DNA of 64,000 nucleotides, taken from positions 1-64,000 of the forward strand of contig VWRR01000007.1 of assembly GCA_013995675.1 (NCBI GenBank). The letters are read 5' to 3'. The position numbers and the translations under genes were made by a program. The notes beneath the pieces are model-generated. The model searched no databases. It was not told the DNA's origin and saw only the letters and a program-made list of their open reading frames with translations. Source of the stretch: Cyanidiococcus yangmingshanensis (Eukaryota; Rhodophyta; Bangiophyceae; Cyanidiales; Cyanidiaceae). Below, in pieces: positions 11,797-22,473 of the stretch. The first letter of the stretch is position 1, and each line of letters starts with the position of its first letter.

Positions 11797-13047
11797 ATGA
11801 CGAATGATGGTGGCCAGAAACGATTTCATTTCAGCGATTCAAGGAACATCCATGATCGTACAGTGCCCATTGGCGACCTATGGAGAACAACGAGCAAAAC
11901 TAGTCGCGTGCTTCAGCCAAGTTTGCCTATGCACTTTTCCGCGTCAGGCGTTGCTGCGTTTCTCGCGCTACCCAGCCCGAAACTGTTGGGCAATTTAGGT
12001 CTTCTGCAAAGGTATAGGGACAGATTCGTGGTCTCGAAACCAGTCGTCAGTGTTCTGCGATATCGCAAGGCTGATCAGCGTGCTCGTAGCGTTGCACGGA
12101 AAGGCTGGTTGGAGTGCAGTGCCGAACGGAAAGAGCTCTCGACGTCGGCTGCTGCGTTTCCTCAAAGTTTTTACGCAGATCCAAGAGATTCTCGATACCA
12201 ATCTCAACGACTAAAGAAGTCTGGTTCACAAAAAGTTAGAAAAGAGGCGACGCTCGTTCTCGAGGATGACCGAGTCGAGTCTTCTCTTTGGGAGCGAATG
12301 GTTGTCGGTTGTGCGCTCGCGCTGGGATGCACTGCATTGGGGCGGGTGTTATGGGACACGGCCCTACTACTGCACACGGGAGAAATTTCATCCATGCCAA
12401 GAACTGCATCTGTGCAGCTCATTCTTGAAGTTACTACTGCGATCATCGCATTTACTGTCGCCGATCTCGCCTCGGGTATCTATCACTTTTTCCTTGACAA
12501 TTACGGCTCTCGCGAGACAGCACTATTTGGTGCACAAATAGTGGCTTTCCAGGGTCACCACCAGTTCCCATGGACCATTACTCACCGGGACTGGTGTAAC
12601 AACGTATACAAGAGTTGTGCCATGAGTTTATTGCCCTTAACTTTGGTCGCGGCCTGGGGTGAGACAGACGCATCCACGGACTGGCTGAGCATCCACTTGC
12701 GCCTGTTTGGCGTTGTTTTTCTACTCAGTGTGGCCTTTGCCCAAGAGTTTCACAAGTGGAGCCACATGATTCGCCCACCGCCTGCGGTAAGATTTCTGCA
12801 ACGCTCCGGATGGTTGATCAGTCAGCGAGAGCACGGCCAGCATCATCAGAGTCCGTATCACGAGAAATATTGCATTGTGTCCGGGTGGTGCAACCGATTA
12901 CTCGACGAGACGCATTTCTTTCGCCATTTAGAGTACTTAATTTGGCGTCTCACAGGCGCCGAGCCTCTGACCTGGCGTCTCGGAGTCGGTAAGCCGTTCG
13001 CTCTGTCTGGAAAGGCAGCGGCGGCGGATGGGCAACCAAGAGAGTGA
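11797..13047 (+). CDS. FAD4/Kua (TMEM189)-type desaturase, probably plastid
   Basis: A 416-residue protein from the first ATG; the ATG at 11929 is an equally good start. The C-terminal 200 residues match the FAD4/Kua/CarF family. Histidine motifs in order are GIYHFFLDNYG (about 225), QGHHQFPW (about 251-258), EFHKWSH (about 317) and REHGQHH with SPYHEKYCIVSG (about 344-365), then DETHFFRHLE. These would bind a di-iron centre. The WTIT and NYCIVSG-like context is closest to plant FAD4, which makes the 3-trans double bond of 16:1 in plastid phosphatidylglycerol; animal relatives make plasmalogens. An N-terminal extension of about 130 residues, rich in Ser, Arg and Leu, suggests a plastid transit peptide. 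The FAD4 role is inferred from this resemblance and the extension. Confidence 0.85.
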   Translation: MTNDGGQKRFHFSDSRNIHDRTVPIGDLWRTTSKTSRVLQPSLPMHFSASGVAAFLALPSPKLLGNLGLLQRYRDRFVVSKPVVSVLRYRKADQRARSVARKGWLECSAERKELSTSAAAFPQSFYADPRDSRYQSQRLKKSGSQKVRKEATLVLEDDRVESSLWERMVVGCALALGCTALGRVLWDTALLLHTGEISSMPRTASVQLILEVTTAIIAFTVADLASGIYHFFLDNYGSRETALFGAQIVAFQGHHQFPWTITHRDWCNNVYKSCAMSLLPLTLVAAWGETDASTDWLSIHLRLFGVVFLLSVAFAQEFHKWSHMIRPPPAVRFLQRSGWLISQREHGQHHQSPYHEKYCIVSGWCNRLLDETHFFRHLEYLIWRLTGAEPLTWRLGVGKPFALSGKAAAADGQPRE

Positions 13048-14645
13048 CGGCCAGTGATTTCGACAGAATCAGCATGATTATGCTGAATCGAAATGCATCT
13101 GTATCGGTGCATCCGATCGATCGATTGGCAAAGCAGAGGCAGTGCTACCCACGTTTCTCGGGGCAAACGCAACGCAAACGAGTTGGGTTCTGCCTGTGGT
13201 TCTAGGCTGAGCTCGACTCGATTTCTATTCCCAAGACGGAAGCAACGTATATAGAGTGGCGACCATATTCGGATCTTTTGCAACACTGCAAAGCCTCGCA
13301 AATAGCCGCAGCGAAATATTCGTCGCAGCCAACGAAGGTTGCTCGTCGATCGGTTTGTGGAGTCTGCACCAGCATTCTTTTGAGTCCATAAAAGTCGGGC
13401 TTGACGGATTGACACAAAGGCTCTCCGGGCCTTTTGTCAGCAGATAGAATCACTTTGTTGGTTCTCTATAAAAAATACTCTCGGCATAGAGAACATGCTG
13501 ATTTTCCAGCTAGACTGATTCTCGGCTCGGGCAAGTCTACAGTCCAGACGGAGTGGCGTCGCGTAGACCGTAGTATGATTCTCAGCCGTCCGATGCCTGA
13601 ATCAGATGCTTCGCGCATGGCTCTCCCTGATTCCGGAATGAACCATGTTTAGTTGCAACTAGCTACTGAATTGGCCCGTGTTAATCCCGAGATTTTCTAA
13701 CAACGATGAACAGTTGGCCATGATCTATGATTTGAATCGAGTCTACCCCCGCAAGCGGTATTTTATCAACAAGAAGCTGACCAGACCCATCGCCTTGGTA
13801 TCGCCGAGGCTGGCAGACTTTGCATAGCGATGAGCGAACACAGATGTCCTTTAGCGATATCGCTCACATGGTTCTGGTGCTTCTGGTGCTTTCCCGTGAT
13901 GAATATCGAAGCTCACGCTTATGCGAGTATCTCGCTAGCCAAGCGATTCAGCTCAGCGGCTCACGCGAAGAACCACACCCTCTACGGCTTGACAAGCTTG
14001 GCTCGCCACCCAGCAAGGTGCTTGTTCATTGATCAGTCTCCGCGCGATTCCTGAGTCCAAACGCCTCTCTCGAGCTGGCGGATTGAGCACTTGGTGAAGA
14101 ATACTCGGAACTTTGATCGTCATGGTTCAGGGAACAAGGTGTAACTCGAAAATTCGCCCGTTCAAACGCATAAACAAGCTTTTCAGCCGATGGCTTCATA
14201 GGCCACCGTCAGTGCTAGCCATGCAGTACCCGTGTTGCAACAAGTCTCCAGCAAAGCTCGAGTCCACCACCTCTGCTCGCTATACGTAGAGAGTCGAGAG
14301 AGTGCAGCGCTTCCTCATGGCCCGTGACGAGGGATACAGGCTCGTTTTTGTCCAGAGGGCTTACGACTCTGCTTCTGGGCAAGAACTAAGTCAGCGTTCC
14401 ATCGCAACGCTCGCTACGTGCCCTAGGAGCGTGCTCGAGGCAGCCAACCTTTCTTCTCGATCAGCGCTGCTCGGGATCATACGCTAGAGCCTTGCTGTTT
14501 CACGCCAGCGACGTCTCGAGGACAACTGCAAAAGGAACAAGCCTAGGCTACCTTTTATAGGATCATCTTCAAGAATAACAATACGTAACTAGTAGATTTG
14601 AATTGCTAGGAATAGACACGTTGCAGTTGGGAACAAGCGCGGCGT
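13048..14645. other. Intergenic region, 1.6 kb
   Basis: No recognisable gene. Short overlapping plus-strand frames occur at 13820-14054. One small frame, 13720-13827 (35 codons from ATG, open upstream to 13681), has natural-looking composition but matches nothing I know. No tRNA was seen. Confidence 0.45.
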
Positions 14646-17633
14646 ATGCTTGGCTTTGTCACCTCACTGCGCTGGCCCGTTTCTCTAACGGCCTGTGCAC
14701 AGCTTTCACGACGAGTCACTGGAAAACTGTCACTGTTGTGCACTAGACAATCTCGTCATTCCGTGGTTCGCCCGGAGCTGCAAAGACGAGACACAAGTGG
14801 AGGCGCCTCACGCGCTGCGTTCTGTGACCTTGAACGGCCTCGAACTTGCCGGAGACTGCAGGCTCCGAGCGTTCGGAGCCAGCGCTCGCTCACCATGACT
14901 GTGGCGGCAGGCCAGCGCCCTCGAGACGTTGTACGCCTAGAAGACTATAGGCCTCCGCCGTACCTCGTTGATCAGGTTGAGCTGGAGTTTGAACTCCACG
15001 AAACACAAACCAGGGTGCGCAGCCTTCTTCACATTCGTCCGAATCCAAAGTGCGCCTCAGAAACGCCCAACGAGCTCTGCTTGGACTGTCGGAGAGACGA
15101 TTGAGCTCGTACCGAACTCGCTCCGGCTGGATGGTATAGTCCTGATGCCCAGAGTGGAGCCTACAGGCTCGAATCGGATAAGCTTTTCGTGAAGCAGCTC
15201 CCGCGGGGCCCCGGTGCATTCACGTTAGAGTCGCTTGTTTGCCTGAACCCTTCCGAGAACAGTGCTTTAGAGGGGCTCTATCTCTCGGGCGGGAATTTTT
15301 GTACCCAATGTGAAGCTGAGGGCTTTCGACGTATTACGCCTTTCATCGATCGCCCGGATGTGATGGCCCGTTATCGGACGAAAATCATTGCCGACGCATC
15401 CAAATATCCGGTTCTATTGTCGAATGGAAACCTCGTGGAACAAGGCCAATGTAGGCACGATAGTAGTCTGCACTTTGCAGTGTACGAAGATCCGTGGCCC
15501 AAGCCGAGCTACCTTTTCGCGCTCGTTGCCGGAGACCTGGCCCGCGTTTCCGACACATTCACGCGTTCGTCGGGAGCTCCTGTGCGTCTCCATATCTACG
15601 TTCGTCATGGTGACGAGGCGCGGACGTCGCACGCTATGGAATCTCTCAAGCAGGCGATGCGCTGGGATGAGCAAACCTACGGCAGAGAGTACGACCTTGA
15701 CGTGTTCAACATTGTCGCTGTCGACGACTTCAACATGGGTGCCATGGAGAACAAGTCTCTGAACATTTTCAATTCGAAATACATTCTCGCAAGTCAGTCG
15801 ACGGCGACCGACTCGGACTATAATGCAATTGAGTCTGTAGTTGGCCACGAATATTTCCACAATTGGTCTGGAAATCGAGTCACATGTCGCGATTGGTTTC
15901 AGCTATCTTTGAAAGAGGGCTTCACAGTGTTTCGTGAACAGGAGTTTAGCGCGGACATGCGCGGAAATCGCGCGGTGAAAAGGATCGCTGATGTCGCGAG
16001 ACTCAGGAGCACGCAGTTTCCCCAGGATGCGGGCCCAACAGCGCATCCAGTTCGGCCAGATACCTACGAAACCATCAATAACTTCTACTCCGTGACGGTA
16101 TACGAAAAAGGTGCAGAAGTGATTCGGATGATGAAGATCCTACTGGGTGACCAAGGGTTTCGTCGCGGTACAGATCTGTACTTTGCTCGCCACGATGGCG
16201 AGGCCGTAACGTGCGACGATTTTGTTGCTGCCATGGCAGATGCAAACCCGGACGCAATGTCCGCTGCCGATTGGCAGCAGTTCAAGCTCTGGTACTCTCA
16301 AGCCGGAACACCAGAGGTCTACGTAAGTGAGAGCGCCTACGATCCTGAACGACAGTCGCTTTCTATTGTGGCCCACCAGCGAGTGCCACCAACACCAGGA
16401 CAAGCCTCCAAAAAGCCGCACATAATTCCCATTGCGACTGGCGTGCTGGATGGAAACGGAAAGCAAGTTGTCCCGACGAGGAACTTGTGTCTGAAAGATG
16501 CGGAACAGAGCTTCACGCTGACCGGCGTTCCTCCGAATTACGTTGTCAGCTATTTGCGCCAGTTTTCGGCACCAGTCAAGCTGTATCGGGAGGCGTGGTC
16601 AGATCCCGAGCGCGAGGAACGAGAACTAGCCTTTCTAATGGCTCATGACACAGACGACTTTCAGCGCTGGGATGCCGCTCAACAGCTACTTCTGCATGCA
16701 GCTCATCGAGAGCAGGGTCGTCTTTCCGAACCTGTGATTGCCGCGTTTCAGAGAGCGTTTGACACTTTGGCTGCCAGCGATCCGCTGATTCTCGCCCAGA
16801 TTCTGAGCCCGCCGAGCGAAAGCTACGTCATGGACGAACAACCTTTTGATCCAGTGGACCCTGAACAGGTGCATCGCGCATGCGGCAGGATCAAACAGAC
16901 GCTTGCAGAGGCGCTTCGCTCTCGACTCGAACAGGTCCTTGATCAAGCGATTCAGATTGAAGTGACTCATGGCGATTTCAGTCTTGATGCAATTGACCAA
17001 GGTAGACGAGCCCTGGAGGGAGTCGCGTTCGCGCTGCTGGTCGCATCACCGAATCCAGAACCGTACCTCCAACGAGCGCTCGAGCGAATGCAAAACGCAG
17101 CAACCATGACGACGATGCTTGCAACGCTAGCAGCAGTCGTGCATGCCGACACGACGCTCCAGGGATATCGCGAAAAAGCGCTCTCCCTTTTCTACGAGCG
17201 CTGGCAGCAGGATTATCTTGTCGTAGACAAGTGGCTGCGTATTCAGGCGACGGCACCGCGCCCAGATACCTTGGATGCTGTGCAGTGCCTGATGCAACAT
17301 CCTGCGTACAACGCTGCAAATCCGAACAACATCTACTCTCTGCTCGGTGGATTTGCGCTAGCGAATCCGTACGGCTTCCACGGTGGAGCCGATGCGGCCG
17401 CGGCGTACAAATTCTTTGCTGACCAAATCATTTCCTTGGATGAACGCAACCCACAAGTAGCTGCTCGAATGGCCAATGCCTTCACTAAGTGGCGTCGTTT
17501 TGACGGGCAGCGCCAGCATGCCATGCGTTCACAGATGGAGCGTATTCTGGAAAGACCTCATCTCTCCAGGGATGTTGGAGAGGTTATCTCAAAGTGCCTT
17601 GGAACGGATACAGAGCCCGCTCGAAATCCTTGA
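14646..17633 (+). CDS. M1 aminopeptidase (PepN type), two frame breaks near the N-terminus
   Basis: A zinc aminopeptidase of the M1 family, close to bacterial PepN and plant organellar M1 peptidase, releasing N-terminal residues from peptides. If read as one protein it would be about 996 residues. GAMEN motif near residue 366; zinc site HEYFH near 401-405, with the third ligand Glu in LKEGFTVF. The C-terminal helical domain runs to the end. About 85 Arg/Ser-rich residues precede the first conserved motif (EDYRPPPY), suggesting an organellar targeting peptide. The frame is broken twice: near 15087-15090, where the conserved continuation (GETIELV) moves one frame ahead, and again by about 15130-15150, where it returns. 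An in-frame TGA lies at 15102-15104. From 15150 on the frame is intact. Two nearby indels suggest sequence error rather than a dead gene. Confidence 0.88.
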
Positions 17634-19061
17634 TCGATCCAGGTAAACGACTCTGTAGTGAGAGTGCTGTTAGGAGTTATGCATGCACCGGTATTTTTGT
17701 GCTCATCAAGCACTCGTTTGGATTGCGGGTGTCACTTCACAAAGGCCCTCGTCCAATGCATTCGCCAATTGCCTGGTCGAGCGCCCCTCGAGTGGATCGA
17801 ATTGCAAACTCGTTCTCGGAATGACACGATGGCATAGGAACCCACGTAGGATGCTGGTACCTTGCTCATTGCACTGTGCTCTCTCAGAACGATCACGCTG
17901 CGACAGACGAATGACTCTGCAGAAACTGAGCTTGGCGTCAAGTCTATTCTCGCAAATTTCCAAATCTCAAATGAGTAAAAAACGGAGGCTACATGCATGC
18001 GAGTTTGATTGCCTTTTCCGACGAGCATGATACCGGCGCACGCTTGAGAGACCTCGTCGGCTTCGTCTCCGACAAGAAGAATCTTGTTTGTTTCCATGCC
18101 CCGGGAATGTCGCGGGAACCGGTGCAGAGCCCCGTATTCCCCGAATAAGAATAGAAATATCGTATGAGCGATCAATGGCGACTGTCGTCCCTTGGCGGCC
18201 AATCATGCTTCAAGACTAGAGAATAATCTCCAGAACTTGCGGCGATAACGTCGACGTTACCACGAAAAAGAACCCAATGTGCCTCTAGGCAACCATCACG
18301 GAAACACGATTCCTGCTGAATCTCATTCGTCTCCGAGAACACAGGGCCTTTTCATGACTCCAGACATGACGCATGATCACTTGTTTGACCCATAAACCTA
18401 CCCATACTGCCCATGGCACAGCTGCGGATACGTACCAGACTGCTCCGGCCCGTGCACCCGTATCGATAACCTCGAGGTCATGCAGACAGAAGCGGCTCGA
18501 GCACGATACGCTCATTCCTACATTGCTAGCCATCGCTGAGAAAGCCTTCCATTCACTCCATAGACACGCAGGGTAGCCATCCATTCCATACCCCAGGAAG
18601 CATTTCAACAGCGTTGCTTGTAGCAGTACCCTCTCAATTGTACGCAAAACACGATCAACGAGCTGCAGCAACGATCGCAAAGAGGGCGCCAGACTCGTCC
18701 AGCGGCCAGCGGTGTACCTCGAAATGGCCACGTGCGCACACGCCGCCTGGCTGCTGTGTCGATCCGCCAGCGATGGCCGCACGCGCGCTCGACCGCCTAT
18801 CGTAAGCGCCTAGAGACGTTTATCGACACGCCTCTTACGGAGCCGTTTGTGCACCCTAGACGTGTGTGTGGTGATCATCATCATCCACGAATCGCCGAAG
18901 ATTGAACGATTCTGTAAGGTGTACGTGCGTGTGTATTTTGAACGACATCTCAGAGGCGCTTTGGGTTTTGACTTGTGTCAAGCTGGCCCTCTGGAAGTCT
19001 CGTCTGTGCGAGCGCTGCTCTGTGTCTACGTTACGAGAGTGCCCTACCAGAAACGTTCATT
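17634..19061. other. Intergenic region, 1.4 kb
   Basis: Nothing recognisable. A minus-strand ATG frame of 121 codons (17732-18097) begins METNKILLVG but has no family resemblance and no other support, so it is not called. Alternating TG/GT words occur near 18860-18890. Confidence 0.45.
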
Positions 19062-19691
19062 ATGAGTGCCACTGATTTCGACTATCTTTTCAAGCTGTTG
19101 CTGATTGGGGACAGTGGTGTCGGCAAGAGTTGTCTGCTGTTGCGGTTTGCTGAGGGCTCCTTTTCGGACTCGTTTATGTCGACGATTGGGGTTGATTTTA
19201 AGATCAAGTCGCTGCAGTTTGAGGACGGGAAAGTTGTGAAACTACAGATTTGGGACACAGCAGGCCAGGAGCGGTTTCGAACGATCACCTCCTCCTATTA
19301 TCGTGGAGCGCACGGGATCATCATCGTTTTCGATGTTACGGACGAGGAGAGTTTCAAGAACGTTACCTCCTGGATCTCGGAAATCGAGAACTATGCCAGT
19401 GACTCGGTTTGCAAACTGCTTGTTGGGAACAAGACTGATCTCGTTGAGCAGCGGGTGGTATCTCGTCAACAGGCCGAAGAACTGGCCCAAAGGCTGGGCA
19501 TACCATATATCGAGACGAGTGCCAAAACCGCAGACCATGTCGAGGAGGCTTTTGTGATGATGACCAAAGAGATTCGGAACCGGACCGGAAACGCTGCGCT
19601 CGCCAAGGGCGCAGGTGCAGGGACCAGCCGCTCTGGTGTCGATGTGCGGGCCTCGACGGAGCAGGTCAGTCAGAGCAGCGGCTGCTGTTGA
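19062..19691 (+). CDS. Rab1/Ypt1-type small GTPase
   Basis: A 209-residue Rab GTPase. The ATG at 19062 gives the standard Rab1 N-terminus ([11 protein letters not shown]). Nucleotide-binding motifs: P-loop GDSGVGKS (16-23), switch I with [22 protein letters not shown] (switch II), NKTD and ETSAK. The C-terminus ends in Cys-Cys, the signal for double geranylgeranylation, so the protein is membrane anchored. Rab1/Ypt1 governs ER-to-Golgi vesicle tethering; the SEC23 gene of the COPII coat is in the same window but 35 kb away, so no operon-like meaning is claimed. It converges on APC4 with 123 bp between stops. Confidence 0.96.
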   Translation: MSATDFDYLFKLLLIGDSGVGKSCLLLRFAEGSFSDSFMSTIGVDFKIKSLQFEDGKVVKLQIWDTAGQERFRTITSSYYRGAHGIIIVFDVTDEESFKNVTSWISEIENYASDSVCKLLVGNKTDLVEQRVVSRQQAEELAQRLGIPYIETSAKTADHVEEAFVMMTKEIRNRTGNAALAKGAGAGTSRSGVDVRASTEQVSQSSGCC

Positions 19692-19814
19692 AGCTCAGCG
19701 TCTGCAAGCATAAGAGCGTAACAAGTCCGGCGCTCGGTGCCCGTTGAGACGAACAGATGGCGCCTCTCCCGGTGAAGCTTTTCCAATTTACAGTCCAGAC
19801 TTGTCGCTGGCGAG

Positions 19815-21631
19815 TCACCTTCCTGTTTCGCTGCCGTCCTCTGTGCCCTGCTCGTCATCTTCGAGATCGAAGATCAAACAGCGAGAGACAGTTGGAAAAA
19901 CGGACGCTAGCCCGCGAGCGACGCCACAAACAAGCGTAGGCGCACGCAGCACCCGTGAAGGTGTTTCGGAACCCGGCTTCGCTGGGATCGGAAGCGTCAG
20001 TGGTCGGAACCGGCACTGGATATCGGGCGTACCTGTAGCAGCATCCACAGTATGAGATTCGGAATACGATAAGAGGAGCAGACCTTTGGAGGCCAGAATA
20101 CACACCTTTTGATCGCGATACCATTCGATGCTGTATATGTGGGACCCGAACTCTGTTCCGAGCAGCGAACTGATCGAAATTGAGGGTGTCAAAGAACCGT
20201 CTATGGTTACGAACCAAATCTCGCCTTGACGTGTGCATATTTGAAAGCTTTTGGTGGCTGCAAGCCAACGCATTGCTGATCGCAGCTCGCTTCCCGAGCC
20301 ACGAGTCGTACTCAACGGCGGGATCGATGCTTGGGCTAGCGGCTCTAGTTGCCAACGTTTCGTTCGATCGCTCGTTCGCATTTCCTGAAGCGTAGTTTCA
20401 AATGCGGTAAGCGCCCGCGAGAAAACTTCATCTTCTTATCCATATCTGGTAAACCGAACTCGTCCTCCCGGAAGAGCGATACGACCTTTTCCCGATCCAC
20501 GAGAAGCTGAAGATTCTCGTCCGATTGACCAGCAAGCCAATTCCAGAGAGCAATATACAGCGGTCGCAGTCGTTTCAGTGCCAATGCCAGCCTTTGGCCC
20601 GCAAGCCAGCACGCTTTTGCAGTCTCTAGAGCAGCTTTCGGGGTGTCCGGCAGTTGACCGACATGTGCCAAAAGAGCATTCAGTAAAGGTATGAGGTGGG
20701 AGCTCGCTAAATCCACCGAAGCATTGAGACTCGTGACCACACTTCGACTGCTGGTCCGCTGATTCGCATCGGACATGGTGCTGGCTAACCAGTCGCGTAC
20801 TGCTGGTGAAGGCGTCATGCCGTATACGAGCAGGAGCAGCTCACGAAATGCAACTTCCTTGTTTGCATCCGGGCGATACAATAACAACGTATCTGTGAGC
20901 GTGTCGAGAATTTGGCTCATCGCTTGTGCGGTCGTCTGCCAGTGCTCCTGCAGAGTCTTCATAGCGCATTGTAACTGCTGCGTGCGCTCTCGTGTATAGA
21001 CATCCCAGTGGGCAAGCATCTCCCAGTGTGGCAGCAGAGGAAGCACAGGACTCAGCGCACTGATCAGGACGGCTTCGTTTGACCCCAGAACGGCCAAGTA
21101 TCGAGCGTCCTCCGTGATCGAGATATCGACCAACGGTTCCATCAATGGAATTCCCAAAGTACCGCAGGCGTAGATGCCGCTCATGAAGAAGAAGACGTCC
21201 GAGCTGCGCTCGCGCACGCCCACAAGAAGGCTAGCGTCATAACGATTCGGCAGTGGATGCCAGATCAATCGGGTCCATCCGCCATAGTCGGTGTCACCCG
21301 GATCATCCGCAGGCTGATGTATCGTCATCGCGTGCATGTTCTCAACAGAGAGCGTCGTGAGGGTGCCGTCAGCTTGGCCGACAACAATGCTTGGACCATG
21401 TGGAGACCAACAAAGCGCAGTGATACTCGCAACCTCGTTCTCTGGATCCTCGTTTGGTGGACTCCAGGCGCCGACGAGCTGCCAACTTAGCCGCAGAATG
21501 ACGATCGACGCAGGGGCAAAGACGAGTGCAAGGAGGTCCTGGGTCGACGACCATGCCGCCTGCGATATAGTACCCAGCGACAAGGCGCGATCCTGCAGAC
21601 AGATGAATGACGATCCACCAATAACTTGCAT
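19815..21631 (-). CDS. APC4: Anaphase-promoting complex subunit 4 (APC4), one frame break
   Basis: Subunit of the APC/C ubiquitin ligase that drives mitotic exit. The N-terminal third has the APC4 WD40 pattern (QAAWSSTQDLLALV, then ALCWSPHGPSIVVG). The middle has the helical APC4 domain (FRELLLLVYG, then ASSHLIPLLNALLAHVGQL). The C-terminal part, in another frame, ends like APC4 (RGLASVF, then IFDLEDDE and an acidic tail). The frames join at about 20414-20416, a CCC run on plus (GGG in the gene), where one missing base would explain the break: the first frame runs to a stop at 20345, while the conserved continuation ALTAFETTLQEM is one frame away and stops at 19815. The whole would be about 600 residues, shorter than the animal protein at about 800. 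Start ATG at 21631. Confidence 0.8.
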
Positions 21632-22473
21632 CTTGTGTGCGAAAGAAAACTGGACTATTCAAGAGAAGACCGAAAGATCCCTATGGGGTATAGGCAGAGC
21701 TTGGATGCCCCCCCCAAGAGGGTGGCGTGGCCTGGCTCCCAGGTGAATACCAAGCCCCGGGCAGGCGGGCTGAGAACGCAGCTGAGCAAGCAACGCCTGC
21801 CAGGCTCTCGGAGTTCAGAGCGATCGCTCGTACGCAAACTGGTCTAAACGTGTCCTCGGATACACGTCGCAATATCTTGAGTGCTACGCAGTGTCTTGAA
21901 CGCGAGCGTGACGACTCGAACCAACTATTAAAGCTGGCAGCCCGAGTGAGCCGCGCGTCTGAGTGGACAACACAACGTCAACAATCGTGACAAAGGCTCA
22001 CGTAGCAAAGTCCAGCTAATCAGTAGAAGCGGAAGCGGACAGGTTCAGCGCAGCTCCGTTTCAAATAGCTCAGATAGCGAGTGCGTGGATCAAGGCCCAG
22101 CTGCACCGCTCCGCTCGGCCTGTTCCGTCGTGTTCCGAGCGACTCCCTGGAAGCGGCACGATCTAGACGTCGTTGAGCAGTTTAGTTCATGAATGGTCGA
22201 GCAGTCCTTGACTATCGATCCTTTCAGTGAGACCGAGTCGTGTCTCGTCGAAGACGGTGGCGAAAGACTCGCCGAATAGTCGGACTTTCAAACGGTCGTA
22301 GTTTGGCTGCGTGCCGAAGCCTGGAACAACGCGGCAACATACACCAGCGTATCCAGTGGTTCTGAAGCTCCGGAACGAAAACGTCGAGCCGAGCGGGTCT
22401 GCTTCGAGTTCAAGAGTGTTACACCAGGTGACGCTTTTATATCCAGTTGGATGCACTTGACCGCGAGTTAGGG
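21632..22473. other. Intergenic region between divergent genes
   Basis: Lies between APC4 (minus) and the DHQ-synthase-II-like gene (plus); it should contain both promoters. Short frames on both strands are Arg/Ser-rich and unrecognised. No RNA gene was seen. Confidence 0.5.

Noticed and set aside
13720-13827. Short plus frame of 35 codons (MIYDLNRVYPRKRYF)
   Set aside because: Natural composition but too short and unrecognised; no evidence of expression from sequence.
17732-18097. Minus-strand ATG frame of 121 codons (METNKILLVG)
   Set aside because: No family resemblance and no neighbouring signal; a frame of this length can occur by chance at this base composition.
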